This document shows positions 33,508 through 41,380 of a DNA stretch of 64,000 nucleotides, piece by piece. Below the pieces are notes generated by a model. It had not been told where the DNA came from and made no database searches. It saw nothing but the letters and a program-made list of their open reading frames with translations. Numbering within the stretch: position 1 is the first letter of the stretch; every line of letters begins with the position of its first letter. The position numbers and the translations under genes are program-made. The stretch comes from JBICHN01 sp043101845. GTDB lineage: Bacteria; Planctomycetota; Phycisphaerae; Phycisphaerales; UBA5793. Location of the stretch: positions 1,612,001 through 1,676,000 of the forward strand of contig JBICHN010000011.1 in the NCBI GenBank assembly GCA_043101845.1, written 5' to 3'.

Positions 33508-33801
33508 ATGGCGATTCAACCGCTTGACGATCGTGTCCTCGTTCGGCCGATCGACGCCGAAGAGAAGACGGAGTCGGGCATTTACCTTCCGGAAAGCGCG
33601 AAGGAGAAGCCTCAGAAGGGGCAGGTCGTCGCGACGGGACCGGGTCGTCTTCTCGAGGGTGGCAAGCGCGCCGCCGTTGGCGTGCGAAAGGGCGACACCG
33701 TGGTGTACGGCAAGTATGCGGGAAGTGAGATCGAGGTGAAGGGCGTGAAGCACCTCATCCTCCGCGAGAGTGAACTGCTCGGCGTGCTCGAGGAGAAATG
33801 A
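33508..33801 (+). CDS. groES: Co-chaperonin GroES
   Basis: A 97-residue co-chaperonin: IQPLDDRVLVRPIDAEEKTESGI, the mobile loop and roof region, then GDTVVYGKYAGSEIEVKGVKHLILRESELLGVLE. Length is normal. The start ATG 33508 is preceded by AAGGAG; the upstream extension of the frame is not homologous. It lies 84 bases after groEL, the reverse of the usual groES-groEL order. Its stop overlaps the ATG of the sulfotransferase gene (ATGA), so those two genes are translationally coupled. Confidence 0.97.
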   Translation: MAIQPLDDRVLVRPIDAEEKTESGIYLPESAKEKPQKGQVVATGPGRLLEGGKRAAVGVRKGDTVVYGKYAGSEIEVKGVKHLILRESELLGVLEEK

Positions 33802-34694
33802 GTGGCGTCGCGGCGGGACTCCGCGGCGAGGATCGCGGGTACTTCTTCGTTGTCGGTCAGGCCCGTTCGGGAACGAACTGGACCTGCCGGCTGCTCAACC
33901 TGCATCCGGCGGTACGAGGTCACGGCGAGTTTCATTTCGAACGATTGCGCTCCGGGGTGACCGAGTTCACCCGGAACCCGAACGCTCTCGGGGCGCACGA
34001 GCCGCTCGCCTCGAAGAGTACGCGATGGTTCGAGGAATTCGTCCGATCGACGCTCGACGACCTGCGCCATGAGGCGCCGGAAGCGCGATGGGTTGGAGAT
34101 CGAACGCCGCGTCCGCTTGAGCCGTTGATTCCGGATGCGAGGCACTTCCTCGTCATTCGGGATGGTCGAGATGTCGTCGTGAGTCGGGCCCATCACCAGA
34201 TGCGCATGGGCGGGCCGTGGAAGGAGCCGTTTCGAACCACGATGCAGGAACATGCGGAGGCATTTCGAGCGGACCCGGACTACTTCCGGCGGCATCCCGA
34301 CCGATTGTTCGCGGATTCGGAATGGCTCGGCGTCCTTGCCGCGGCCTGGTCGAACCGGATGCGTTCAGACGAAGAAGGACGGGCGAGATTTGCGTCTGGT
34401 GAGTGGAGCGGAGCGTGCCAGGTTGTTCGGTACGAAGATATTCACGCGAATACTGAACGCGAACGGAACCGAATGTATGAGTTCCTTTCGCTTGATTCCT
34501 CGCGAGCGGCAGCGCTATCGCCGGAGTCGCAGACGAGCGCCGGATTCGATCGCGAGCAGCCTCATTCGCTTTCGCGACGCGGGGAGTCGGGCGGTTGGAA
34601 AGACCACGCGGATGACCGATTTCGAGAAACTTTCAAGCGTCACGCCGGCGAGGCGCTCATTGAGTTCGGCTACGAGCAGGATCTGAACTGGTAG
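33798..34694 (+). CDS. Sulfotransferase family protein
   Basis: A 298-residue protein with the two PAPS-binding motifs of the sulfotransferase fold: the 5'-phosphosulphate loop FVVGQARSGTNWTCRLL near residue 20 and the 3'-phosphate motif LVIRDGRDVVVSRAHH near residue 120. A C-terminal segment (RYEDIHANTE, then GGWKDHADDRF) completes the fold. It would transfer sulphate from PAPS to a carbohydrate, peptide or small molecule; the acceptor is not predictable. No signal peptide is seen. Its ATG overlaps the groES stop, so it is expressed with the chaperonin operon, an unexpected pairing. The second groEL gene follows 69 bases later. Confidence 0.85.
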   Translation: MSGVAAGLRGEDRGYFFVVGQARSGTNWTCRLLNLHPAVRGHGEFHFERLRSGVTEFTRNPNALGAHEPLASKSTRWFEEFVRSTLDDLRHEAPEARWVGDRTPRPLEPLIPDARHFLVIRDGRDVVVSRAHHQMRMGGPWKEPFRTTMQEHAEAFRADPDYFRRHPDRLFADSEWLGVLAAAWSNRMRSDEEGRARFASGEWSGACQVVRYEDIHANTERERNRMYEFLSLDSSRAAALSPESQTSAGFDREQPHSLSRRGESGGWKDHADDRFRETFKRHAGEALIEFGYEQDLNW

Positions 34695-34763
34695 ATCAAT
34701 ACGAGAGACGCGGGGAATGATCGACGCCCCGAACGATGCACACGAAAGCGAGTGAGAACAGTC

Positions 34764-36377
34764 ATGTCCACGAAGCAGATGATGTTCGGCCAGGAGGCGC
34801 AGAACGAGATCAACAAGGGTCTCGAACGGCTCGCCAACGCGGTCAAGGTCACGATGGGTCCGGTTGGACGCAATGTCGTCATTCAGAAGTCCTACGGCGG
34901 CCCGACGGTGACCAAGGACGGTGTCTCGGTCGCGAAGGAAGTCGAACTCGAAGAAGCGTTCGAGAACATGGGCGCCAAGCTGGTCGCTCAGGTCGCGAAG
35001 AAGACCTCGGATGTAGCCGGTGACGGTACCACGGCGGCGACGGTTCTCGCGCAATCGATTTATGGCGAGGGCCGGCGGTTTGTCATCGCCGGACATAATC
35101 CCGTCGAGATTCAGCGCGGCATCCTCGCCGCGGCCGAAGTCGCCGCCGATGCGGTGAGCGGCATGGCCGTGAAGTGCAAGGGCAAGGATGACTACCGCAA
35201 GGTCGCGACGGTCTCGGCGAATCACGACCAGGAGATTGGTGAACTCATCGCCGAGGCCATCAACCGCGTCGGCGCCGACGGAGTCGTTGAAGTCGAGGAT
35301 GGCAAGACGGCCGAGATGACGCTCGACTATGTCGAAGGCATGCAGTTCGACAAGGGCTACCTGAGCCCGTACTTCATGACCGACGCGGCGACGACCGAAT
35401 GCGTGCTCGAAGACGCGTATGTGCTCATTCACGAGAAGAAGATCGCCAACCTCACGGATTTCCTGCCGCTGCTGAACAAGGTCGCGGGCTCGGGTAAGCC
35501 GCTCCTGATCATCGCGGAGGATGTCGAGAACGAAGCGCTCGCCGCGCTCGTCGTGAACCGGCTTCGCGGCGTGCTCCGCATCTGCGCCGTCAAGGCGCCG
35601 GGATTCGGCGAGCGTCGCAAGGCGATGCTTGGCGACATCGCCACCCTGACCGGCGGCGTGTTCTTCTCGGAGGACCTCGGACGCACGCTCGAATCGATCG
35701 AGATCGGCGAGCTCGGCCGTGCGAAGAAGATCGTGGTGGACAAGGACCATACGACGATCATCGAGGGCGCCGGAAAGAAGAAGGACATCACGGCCCGGGC
35801 CGACCAGATCCGCGCCATGTTCGAGCGATCCACCAGTGACTACGACCGCGAGAAGCTGCAGGAGCGGCTGGCGAAGCTCACGAGCGGTGTGGCGATCCTC
35901 AATGTCGGCGGGGCGACCGAGACGGCGATGAAGGAGCGGAAGGATCGCGTGGACGACGCGCTCCACGCGACGCGCGCCGCGGCGAAGGAGGGCTATGTGC
36001 CGGGCGGCGGCGTCGCCATGCTCCGGGTCATCGACGCGGTGGAGAGCGGGCGTCGCAAGGCGCGCGGTGATCAGAAGTACGGCTTCGAGATCCTCGCCAA
36101 GGCGCTCGAGGCTCCGGCGCGGCAGATTGCGGAGAACTCCGGCGTCGACGGCGATGTCGTGGTCGAGAAGATTCGCGAAGGCAAGAACGCGTTCGGCTAC
36201 AACGCGGCGACGAGTGAGTTCACCGACCTCGTCAAGGCCGGCATTATCGACCCGGCGCTCGTCGTCCGGTCGGCGATCCAGAACGCGGCGTCCGTCGCGG
36301 CGCTCATGCTCACGACCGATGTCCTTGTGACGGAAGTGGACGACGACGAAGATCCGGCGGCCGGCGCCGTCGCATAA
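34764..36377 (+). CDS. groEL: Second chaperonin GroEL, without the GGM tail
   Basis: A 537-residue chaperonin. ATG 34764 is preferred; an in-frame GTG lies four codons upstream. Core motifs are intact: VTMGPVGRNVVIQKSYGGPTVTKDGV, GDGTTAATVLAQSI with the ATPase Asp, YLSPYFMT, and GYVPGGGVAMLRV. It differs from the first copy in a SIYGEGRRFVIAGHNP segment and ends in an acidic VDDDEDPAAGAVA, with no GGM repeat. Two divergent GroELs in one cluster indicate an old duplication and probable specialisation. It is followed by dnaJ, 107 bases later, across a strong hairpin. Confidence 0.96.
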   Translation: MSTKQMMFGQEAQNEINKGLERLANAVKVTMGPVGRNVVIQKSYGGPTVTKDGVSVAKEVELEEAFENMGAKLVAQVAKKTSDVAGDGTTAATVLAQSIYGEGRRFVIAGHNPVEIQRGILAAAEVAADAVSGMAVKCKGKDDYRKVATVSANHDQEIGELIAEAINRVGADGVVEVEDGKTAEMTLDYVEGMQFDKGYLSPYFMTDAATTECVLEDAYVLIHEKKIANLTDFLPLLNKVAGSGKPLLIIAEDVENEALAALVVNRLRGVLRICAVKAPGFGERRKAMLGDIATLTGGVFFSEDLGRTLESIEIGELGRAKKIVVDKDHTTIIEGAGKKKDITARADQIRAMFERSTSDYDREKLQERLAKLTSGVAILNVGGATETAMKERKDRVDDALHATRAAAKEGYVPGGGVAMLRVIDAVESGRRKARGDQKYGFEILAKALEAPARQIAENSGVDGDVVVEKIREGKNAFGYNAATSEFTDLVKAGIIDPALVVRSAIQNAASVAALMLTTDVLVTEVDDDEDPAAGAVA

Positions 36378-36413
36378 GTTCGAGTCGGCAGCGCGGAGGG
36401 AGCGGCGGTTGGC

Positions 36414-36440
36414 GCGAGCCCACGCTTATCGTGGGCTCGC
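36414..36440 (+). other. Hairpin between groEL2 and dnaJ
   Basis: GCGAGCCCACG-CTTAT-CGTGGGCTCGC is a perfect 11-bp stem with a 5-base loop, 36 bases after the groEL2 stop. No U run follows, so it may be an mRNA-stability or processing element that uncouples groEL2 and dnaJ levels, not a full terminator. Confidence 0.55.
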
Positions 36441-36484
36441 CTCGCGCCGGGAACGCATCGCACACGGGACCTTGAGGACCACGG

Positions 36485-37636
36485 ATGGCGACGACTCGCG
36501 ACTACTACGAAGTGCTCGGCGTAGAGCGCACGGCGAACGGCGACGAAATCAAACGCGCCTATCGCCGACTCGCCATGAAGTGGCATCCGGATCGCAATCC
36601 GGACAACCCGGACGCGGAGGTCAAGTTCAAGGAAGCTGCGGAAGCCTATGAAGTGCTCGCCGATGAGCGGCGGCGTCGCCTGTATGACCAGCACGGCCAT
36701 GCGGGGCTCCGCGGAACGCCGGGGCACGATTTCCGCTCGATGGATCCGAACGACATCTTCTCGATGTTCGACGAGATCTTCGGGGGGATGGGTGGAGCGC
36801 GAGGGCGGCGACGGCGCGGTGTAGCCCGGGGGTTTGATCTCGAGACACAAGTCGAGATCTCGCTCGAGGATGTCTTCGCAGGCACGAAAGTCGATGTCGA
36901 TATCACGCGGCTGGATGTCTGCGAGCACTGTCACGGCGGCGGAGCTGAGCCGGGGACCGACCGCGAGCAGTGTTCGACTTGCGGCGGTCACGGCCAGGTC
37001 GCGCAGACCGGACTCGGCGGCATGTTCCGGATGGTCACGACCTGTCCGCAGTGCAAGGGGCGTGGCACGGTGGTGACGTCACCGTGCGGGGAGTGTCGAG
37101 GCGCCGGTCGGGTGCCGACCCGACGACGCCTCGAAGTGAAGATTCCGCCCGGCATCCGGGCGGGCCAGGCCGTCGCGATCCGCGGGGAAGGTGAGCCGCC
37201 TCCGCCGGAAGCGTCCGAATCCGGACAGGGCATTCGCGGAGACCTACATGTCGTCGTCGAAGTGACGCCGCACGAAGTCTTTCAGCGGGAAGGCGATGAT
37301 CTTCTCCTCGAGATGCCGATCAGTTTCACACAGGCCGCGCTCGGGGCCGAGATCAACGCGCCGACGCTCGACGGTGAGGCGGAAATCACCATTCCCCGGG
37401 GCACGCAGCACGGACGGACATTCCGGCTCTCCGGCCGCGGACTCCCCAACCTGCGTTCCGGACGACGGGGCGATCTTGTCGTCCGTGTTTCAATTGAGAT
37501 ACCGAAGAAACTGACGGACGAACAGGAGTCGCTGCTGCGACAGTTCGCCGACACCGAAGACAACCTCGTCCTGCCCGAGAGCCACGGGTTCTGGAAGAAG
37601 ATCCGGGCGTTTCTGGCGCGGAGGGATGAATTATGA
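36485..37636 (+). CDS. dnaJ: Molecular chaperone DnaJ
   Basis: A 383-residue type I DnaJ. The J domain has DYYEVLGVERTANGDEIKRAY and the DnaK-activating HPD in MKWHPDRNP. A Gly/Phe region with SMFDEIFGGMGG follows, then four CxxCxGxG zinc-binding repeats (CEHCHGGG, CSTCGGHG, CPQCKGRG, CGECRGAG), and the C-terminal substrate domain (INAPTLDGEAEITIPRGTQHG). Length is normal. ATG 36485. Its last codons overlap the grpE start (ATGA). No dnaK is in the window. Confidence 0.97.
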   Translation: MATTRDYYEVLGVERTANGDEIKRAYRRLAMKWHPDRNPDNPDAEVKFKEAAEAYEVLADERRRRLYDQHGHAGLRGTPGHDFRSMDPNDIFSMFDEIFGGMGGARGRRRRGVARGFDLETQVEISLEDVFAGTKVDVDITRLDVCEHCHGGGAEPGTDREQCSTCGGHGQVAQTGLGGMFRMVTTCPQCKGRGTVVTSPCGECRGAGRVPTRRRLEVKIPPGIRAGQAVAIRGEGEPPPPEASESGQGIRGDLHVVVEVTPHEVFQREGDDLLLEMPISFTQAALGAEINAPTLDGEAEITIPRGTQHGRTFRLSGRGLPNLRSGRRGDLVVRVSIEIPKKLTDEQESLLRQFADTEDNLVLPESHGFWKKIRAFLARRDEL

Positions 37637-38199
37637 ACACCGAAGCACGAGATCGTCAGGACGACCGGTCCGTCGAGGCGGGCGCCACGGGGGGGCCCGA
37701 GGAGGCGTCATCGGCGGAGACATCCAGTGAGTCCGCGCGGCACGAAGAGCTCGTACGCGAACGGGATGACGCCATCGCCCGTTACCAGCGGGCCCTCGCC
37801 GATTACCAGAACTTCCAGCGCCGGAGTGTGGAGAACGAGCGACGCGCCCGCATGCAGGCGATCTCGGACCTCGTGCGCGATCTCCTGCCGGCGCTCGACA
37901 ATCTGGATCTCGCCCTCACGCAGGAGATCGAGGGCGATCATCTCCAGCGATTCCACGACGGCATTCGACTGATTCGGGACGAGTTGTTCAGAGCTCTCGC
38001 CGGGCACGGCGCCGAGGTCTTCGAAGCGGCGCCGGGTGAGCCGTTCGATCCGAATCGGCATGAAGCGATGATGCATGTTCCGTCGGACGAGATCGATCCG
38101 CATCATGTCGTGGAGCAATTGCAAACCGGGTATCGAATGGGCGACATTATCCTTCGACCGGCGAAGGTCAGCGTGGCGCGCCCCTCCACCGGGGAATAG
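37633..38199 (+). CDS. grpE: Nucleotide exchange factor GrpE
   Basis: A 188-residue GrpE. A disordered acidic N-terminus precedes a coiled coil (HEELVRERDDAIARYQRALADYQNFQRR), LVRDLLPALDNLDLAL and the C-terminal beta domain (GEPFDPNRHEAMMHVPS, YRMGDIILRPAKVSVA). It releases ADP from DnaK. Its ATG overlaps the dnaJ stop by four bases, so it is translationally coupled to dnaJ. Confidence 0.96.
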   Translation: MNTEARDRQDDRSVEAGATGGPEEASSAETSSESARHEELVRERDDAIARYQRALADYQNFQRRSVENERRARMQAISDLVRDLLPALDNLDLALTQEIEGDHLQRFHDGIRLIRDELFRALAGHGAEVFEAAPGEPFDPNRHEAMMHVPSDEIDPHHVVEQLQTGYRMGDIILRPAKVSVARPSTGE

Positions 38200-38249
38200 C
38201 GGGTTTGAGGAGCGCGGCTCGGCCGCCGCGAACGAAAGGAATCGGAGTC

Positions 38250-38621
38250 ATGCCAACCTACGACTACGCGTGCCGCGCCTGCGGCCACGAATTCGAGCTC
38301 TTTCAGTCGATGTCGGCTCCAGTGAAGCGGAAGTGTCCGGAGTGCGGCAAACTCCAACTCGAGCGCCTACTCGGCGCCGGCGCCGGAGTCATCTTCAAGG
38401 GAAGCGGTTTCTACGAGACCGACTATCGGTCGGACTCATACAAGAAGGCGGCCGATTCGGACGGGAAACCGGCGTCGAAGGACACTGCGTCCGGAGCCGA
38501 CAAGTCGGCGGACGCGTCGAAGAACGGCGCCGCGAAGGAAAGTTCCACCGATTCGACGAAGAAGCAGTCAGAGTCAAAGTCAAAGTCGACACCCAAGCCG
38601 AAGACGACCGGCGAATCATGA
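38250..38621 (+). CDS. FmdB family zinc-ribbon protein
   Basis: A 123-residue protein starting at ATG 38250 behind GAAAGGA/GGAG. The N-terminal ribbon MPTYDYACRACGHEFELFQS, then KCPECGKLQLERLLGAGAG, gives a CxxC...CxxC zinc site, and KGSGFYETDYR closes the FmdB domain. The remaining 65 residues are a low-complexity Lys/Ser/Ala/Asp tail. Function is unknown; the family is widely found near stress or translation genes. It overlaps prmC, on the opposite strand, by six bases. Confidence 0.85.
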   Translation: MPTYDYACRACGHEFELFQSMSAPVKRKCPECGKLQLERLLGAGAGVIFKGSGFYETDYRSDSYKKAADSDGKPASKDTASGADKSADASKNGAAKESSTDSTKKQSESKSKSTPKPKTTGES

Positions 38622-39521
38622 ACGCCGCGTCGCCACGAGGACGCGTGGCAGATTCTCGTGATCCGAGAGAATGTGCGGTTCAACGAGGTCGCTCTGTTCG
38701 CGGGTGAGCGCAAGGATTGCAGTTCTCTGTGACGCCGCGAACTCAAAGACGACCTGTCCGGCGGGCGCCAGCCCGGTCGGGGCGTTCTGAATGAGCGGGC
38801 GCAGGAATTCGAGTCCATCCGACCCGCCACGCAGGGCAGAGTGCGGCTCATAATCCCGGATGTTTCGATCGACGACGGTCCACTCCGCGTCCGAGATGTA
38901 CGGCGGGTTCGAGATGATGTAGTCGAATCGGCTCCATTCCCGACCGCCACGGAGCGGCTCGAGAAGTGATCCCGTTCGAAACTCCATTCGATCCGCGACC
39001 TTGTGCTCCGCCGCGTTTTCGCGAGCGACCTCGATGGCCGCGTCGGAGATGTCGGTCGCAATGATCCGAGCCGTGCGAAGATGCCTGGCGATGGCGATGG
39101 ATACGGCTCCGGAGCCGACGCCGATCTCCGCGATAAGCGGCGCCGAGGCGCCGGCGCCGGCGCGCTGCCTCTGGAGAATGTGTTCGACGATCGTGACCGT
39201 ACTTGGTCGCGGAATGAGCGTGTCGGCCGTGACGGTCATCCGGAGTCCAAAGAACCAGGCCTCGCCGAGCAGGTAGGCGATTGGCTCATGAGCCGTGGCG
39301 CGTTCAACCAGAGCGCGGAGGGCGTCGCGTTCGATCGGGGAGGCCGGACGATCCGCTTCCATATAGAGCCGAAGTCGCTCACATCCGATGACATGCGCGA
39401 GCAGCAACTCCGCGCTGAGCCGGGGCGCATCGACCGCGTGCTTCTCGAAGTGCGCGGTCATCCAATCGAGCAGTCGACGCGTAGTCCAGGGTTCAGATTG
39501 GGTGGACGGACTCGTCGGCAC
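38616..39521 (-). CDS. prmC: Peptide chain release factor N5-glutamine methyltransferase
   Basis: A 301-residue PrmC/HemK enzyme that methylates the Gln of the GGQ motif of release factors. The N-terminal helical domain (LDWMTAHFEKHAVDAPRLSAELLLAH) is followed by the Rossmann methyltransferase domain: the SAM loop EIGVGSGAVSIAIARHL, IATDISDAAIEVARENA and the catalytic NPPY motif (IISNPPYISDAEW). The start is a GTG at 39521 without an evident ribosome-binding site; a start further in is possible. It is convergent with the FmdB gene and divergent from the glycosyltransferase at 39736; the 214-base gap between has no gene. Confidence 0.93.
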   Translation of the reverse strand: MPTSPSTQSEPWTTRRLLDWMTAHFEKHAVDAPRLSAELLLAHVIGCERLRLYMEADRPASPIERDALRALVERATAHEPIAYLLGEAWFFGLRMTVTADTLIPRPSTVTIVEHILQRQRAGAGASAPLIAEIGVGSGAVSIAIARHLRTARIIATDISDAAIEVARENAAEHKVADRMEFRTGSLLEPLRGGREWSRFDYIISNPPYISDAEWTVVDRNIRDYEPHSALRGGSDGLEFLRPLIQNAPTGLAPAGQVVFEFAASQRTAILALTREQSDLVEPHILSDHENLPRVLVATRRS

Positions 39522-39735
39522 GGCCGATTTTACCCTGATTCTTCAAGTGTTCGGTGGGCGCGCGGCAATCTTTCATGGTCGGCGCACGAGGACCCGTCTA
39601 CCCTTCCGGCCCTCATCCGGAGCGCGTAAGAGGCGAAATCAATCGGGCGGGTTGGTCGTTCCGTTCCATCGCGTCGGGCGAAGACCCCTCGATGGCCTGA
39701 CACGACGACTATGGGATGAGGAATCGATCGGGGCC

Positions 39736-41190
39736 ATGACCATGCGGATTCTCATGTTGGGTTGGGAATTCCCGCCGTTCATCGCGGGCGGGCTGGGCAC
39801 CGCGTGCTACGGATTGACAAAGGCGCTCGACCGTCTTGGCCACGAGATCACTTTTGTGCTTCCCAAGGCCGTTGATCGATCGCACTCCTCGCATGTCGAG
39901 TTGTTGAGCCCGGAAGCGCTCGACGAACGCGCGACCCACGAGGGCGCCGTCGTGTCGTCGAGTGGCGGAGTTCGGCGCGACCGGCGTTCCCGCGAGGTGG
40001 TCGAGTCGTACCAGGTCGATGAGTTCGAGCATGTGACCTTTCAGGCAGTGCCCTCGGGTACCGGACTGTCGAGTCCCTACGGTGATGCGGCGCCCCTCAC
40101 TCCGGAAGAGATCGAGGAACTGCGGCTTCGTCAACGGGAAGAGGAGCGGCGGAAGACCGAGGTCGAGGAAGCGCTGATCGAGACCGCGGATCGACCGACT
40201 CCCGGATTCCTCGGTCTCGGCCGCCCGACGATGGGTGGCGACTACGCCGGTGATATGTTGACCGATATTCGGCGCTACGCGGCGCTCTGCCTCGAACTCA
40301 CCCGTTCCATGAAGTTCGATGTCATCCACGCGCACGACTGGATGACTTACCCGGCGGGCATGGCGATCGCCCGGGCGACTGGGGTACCGCTGGTCGCTCA
40401 CATTCACTCGACCGAGTTCGACCGATCCGGGGAGTCGGTCAATTCACAAATCTACGAGATCGAACGGCGCGGACTTCACAGCGCTCTCCGCGTGATCTCG
40501 GTCAGTTTCTGGACGAAGAAGATCGTCTGCCGCCGGTACGGTGTCGACCCGTCACGAGTGCATGTGGTCTGGAACGGCGTTGATCTGCCGTCAGGCGCGA
40601 ATGGACTGGAGCCGATCGCCTCGACGGACAAGATCGTCCTCTTCCTTGGTCGCATCACGATGCAGAAGGGGCCGGAGTATTTCGTCGCCGCGGCGAAGCG
40701 GGTGCTCGAGAAGATCTCGAATGTGAAATTCATCGTCGCCGGTTCCGGCGACATGGCGACGCGCATCATTGAACTCGCCGCGAAGATGGGGATCGGTCAC
40801 AAGGTCCTGTTCACCGGCTTTCTGCGTGGTAAAGATGTCGAACGCGTCTACCAGATGGCGGACTGCTATGTCATGCCCTCCGTCTCCGAACCCTTTGGGA
40901 TCGCCCCGCTCGAGGCGATGAGCCACGATGTGCCCGTGATCATCTCGAAGCAGTCCGGGGTCTCTGAGGTCCTCACGCACGCGTTGAAGGTGGATTTCTG
41001 GGATGTCGATGAGATGGCGAACAAGATCATCGCCGTGCTCCGCCACCCGCCGCTGAGCCAGACCCTTCGATACCACGGACAGTTCGAGATCCGTCGCCTG
41101 ACCTGGGAGGGGGCGGCGGAAGGATGCGTCCGGGTCTACGAGGAAGCCCGACAGGCCCTGCGCTCGTCGTCGCCTCGAATCTCCGGCTGA
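39736..41190 (+). CDS. GT4/GT5-type glycosyltransferase, starch-synthase-like
   Basis: A 484-residue retaining glycosyltransferase starting at ATG 39736. The N-terminal Rossmann domain opens MRILMLGWEFPPFIAGGLGTA, the donor-binding K-x-GGLxD-like region of glycogen/starch synthases, and the C-terminal domain has VLFLGRITMQKGPEYFV and the E-x7-E motif EPFGIAPLEAMS. Residues about 75-185 are a charged insert that includes a short coiled coil (EEIEELRLRQREEERRK). It probably builds glycogen or a related alpha-glucan, but an exopolysaccharide role cannot be ruled out. The long upstream open frame (to 39388) is not coding. Confidence 0.85.
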   Translation: MTMRILMLGWEFPPFIAGGLGTACYGLTKALDRLGHEITFVLPKAVDRSHSSHVELLSPEALDERATHEGAVVSSSGGVRRDRRSREVVESYQVDEFEHVTFQAVPSGTGLSSPYGDAAPLTPEEIEELRLRQREEERRKTEVEEALIETADRPTPGFLGLGRPTMGGDYAGDMLTDIRRYAALCLELTRSMKFDVIHAHDWMTYPAGMAIARATGVPLVAHIHSTEFDRSGESVNSQIYEIERRGLHSALRVISVSFWTKKIVCRRYGVDPSRVHVVWNGVDLPSGANGLEPIASTDKIVLFLGRITMQKGPEYFVAAAKRVLEKISNVKFIVAGSGDMATRIIELAAKMGIGHKVLFTGFLRGKDVERVYQMADCYVMPSVSEPFGIAPLEAMSHDVPVIISKQSGVSEVLTHALKVDFWDVDEMANKIIAVLRHPPLSQTLRYHGQFEIRRLTWEGAAEGCVRVYEEARQALRSSSPRISG

Positions 41191-41380
41191 ATTCGGGGCG
41201 GGACGAGGCCGAACTTTGATGTAGAATTGTCGCGGTGGTCGCGCCTCCATGATTGGTAACGGGGCGCGTCAAAGTCCTACTCGTCGATCCCATGAAACCC
41301 GGTCGCCGATTCGTTCGAACGGACGGTGGTCGGGGTTGGCTGGACCGACGAATGAGTCTTGATCTGTGGGAGATTGATTG

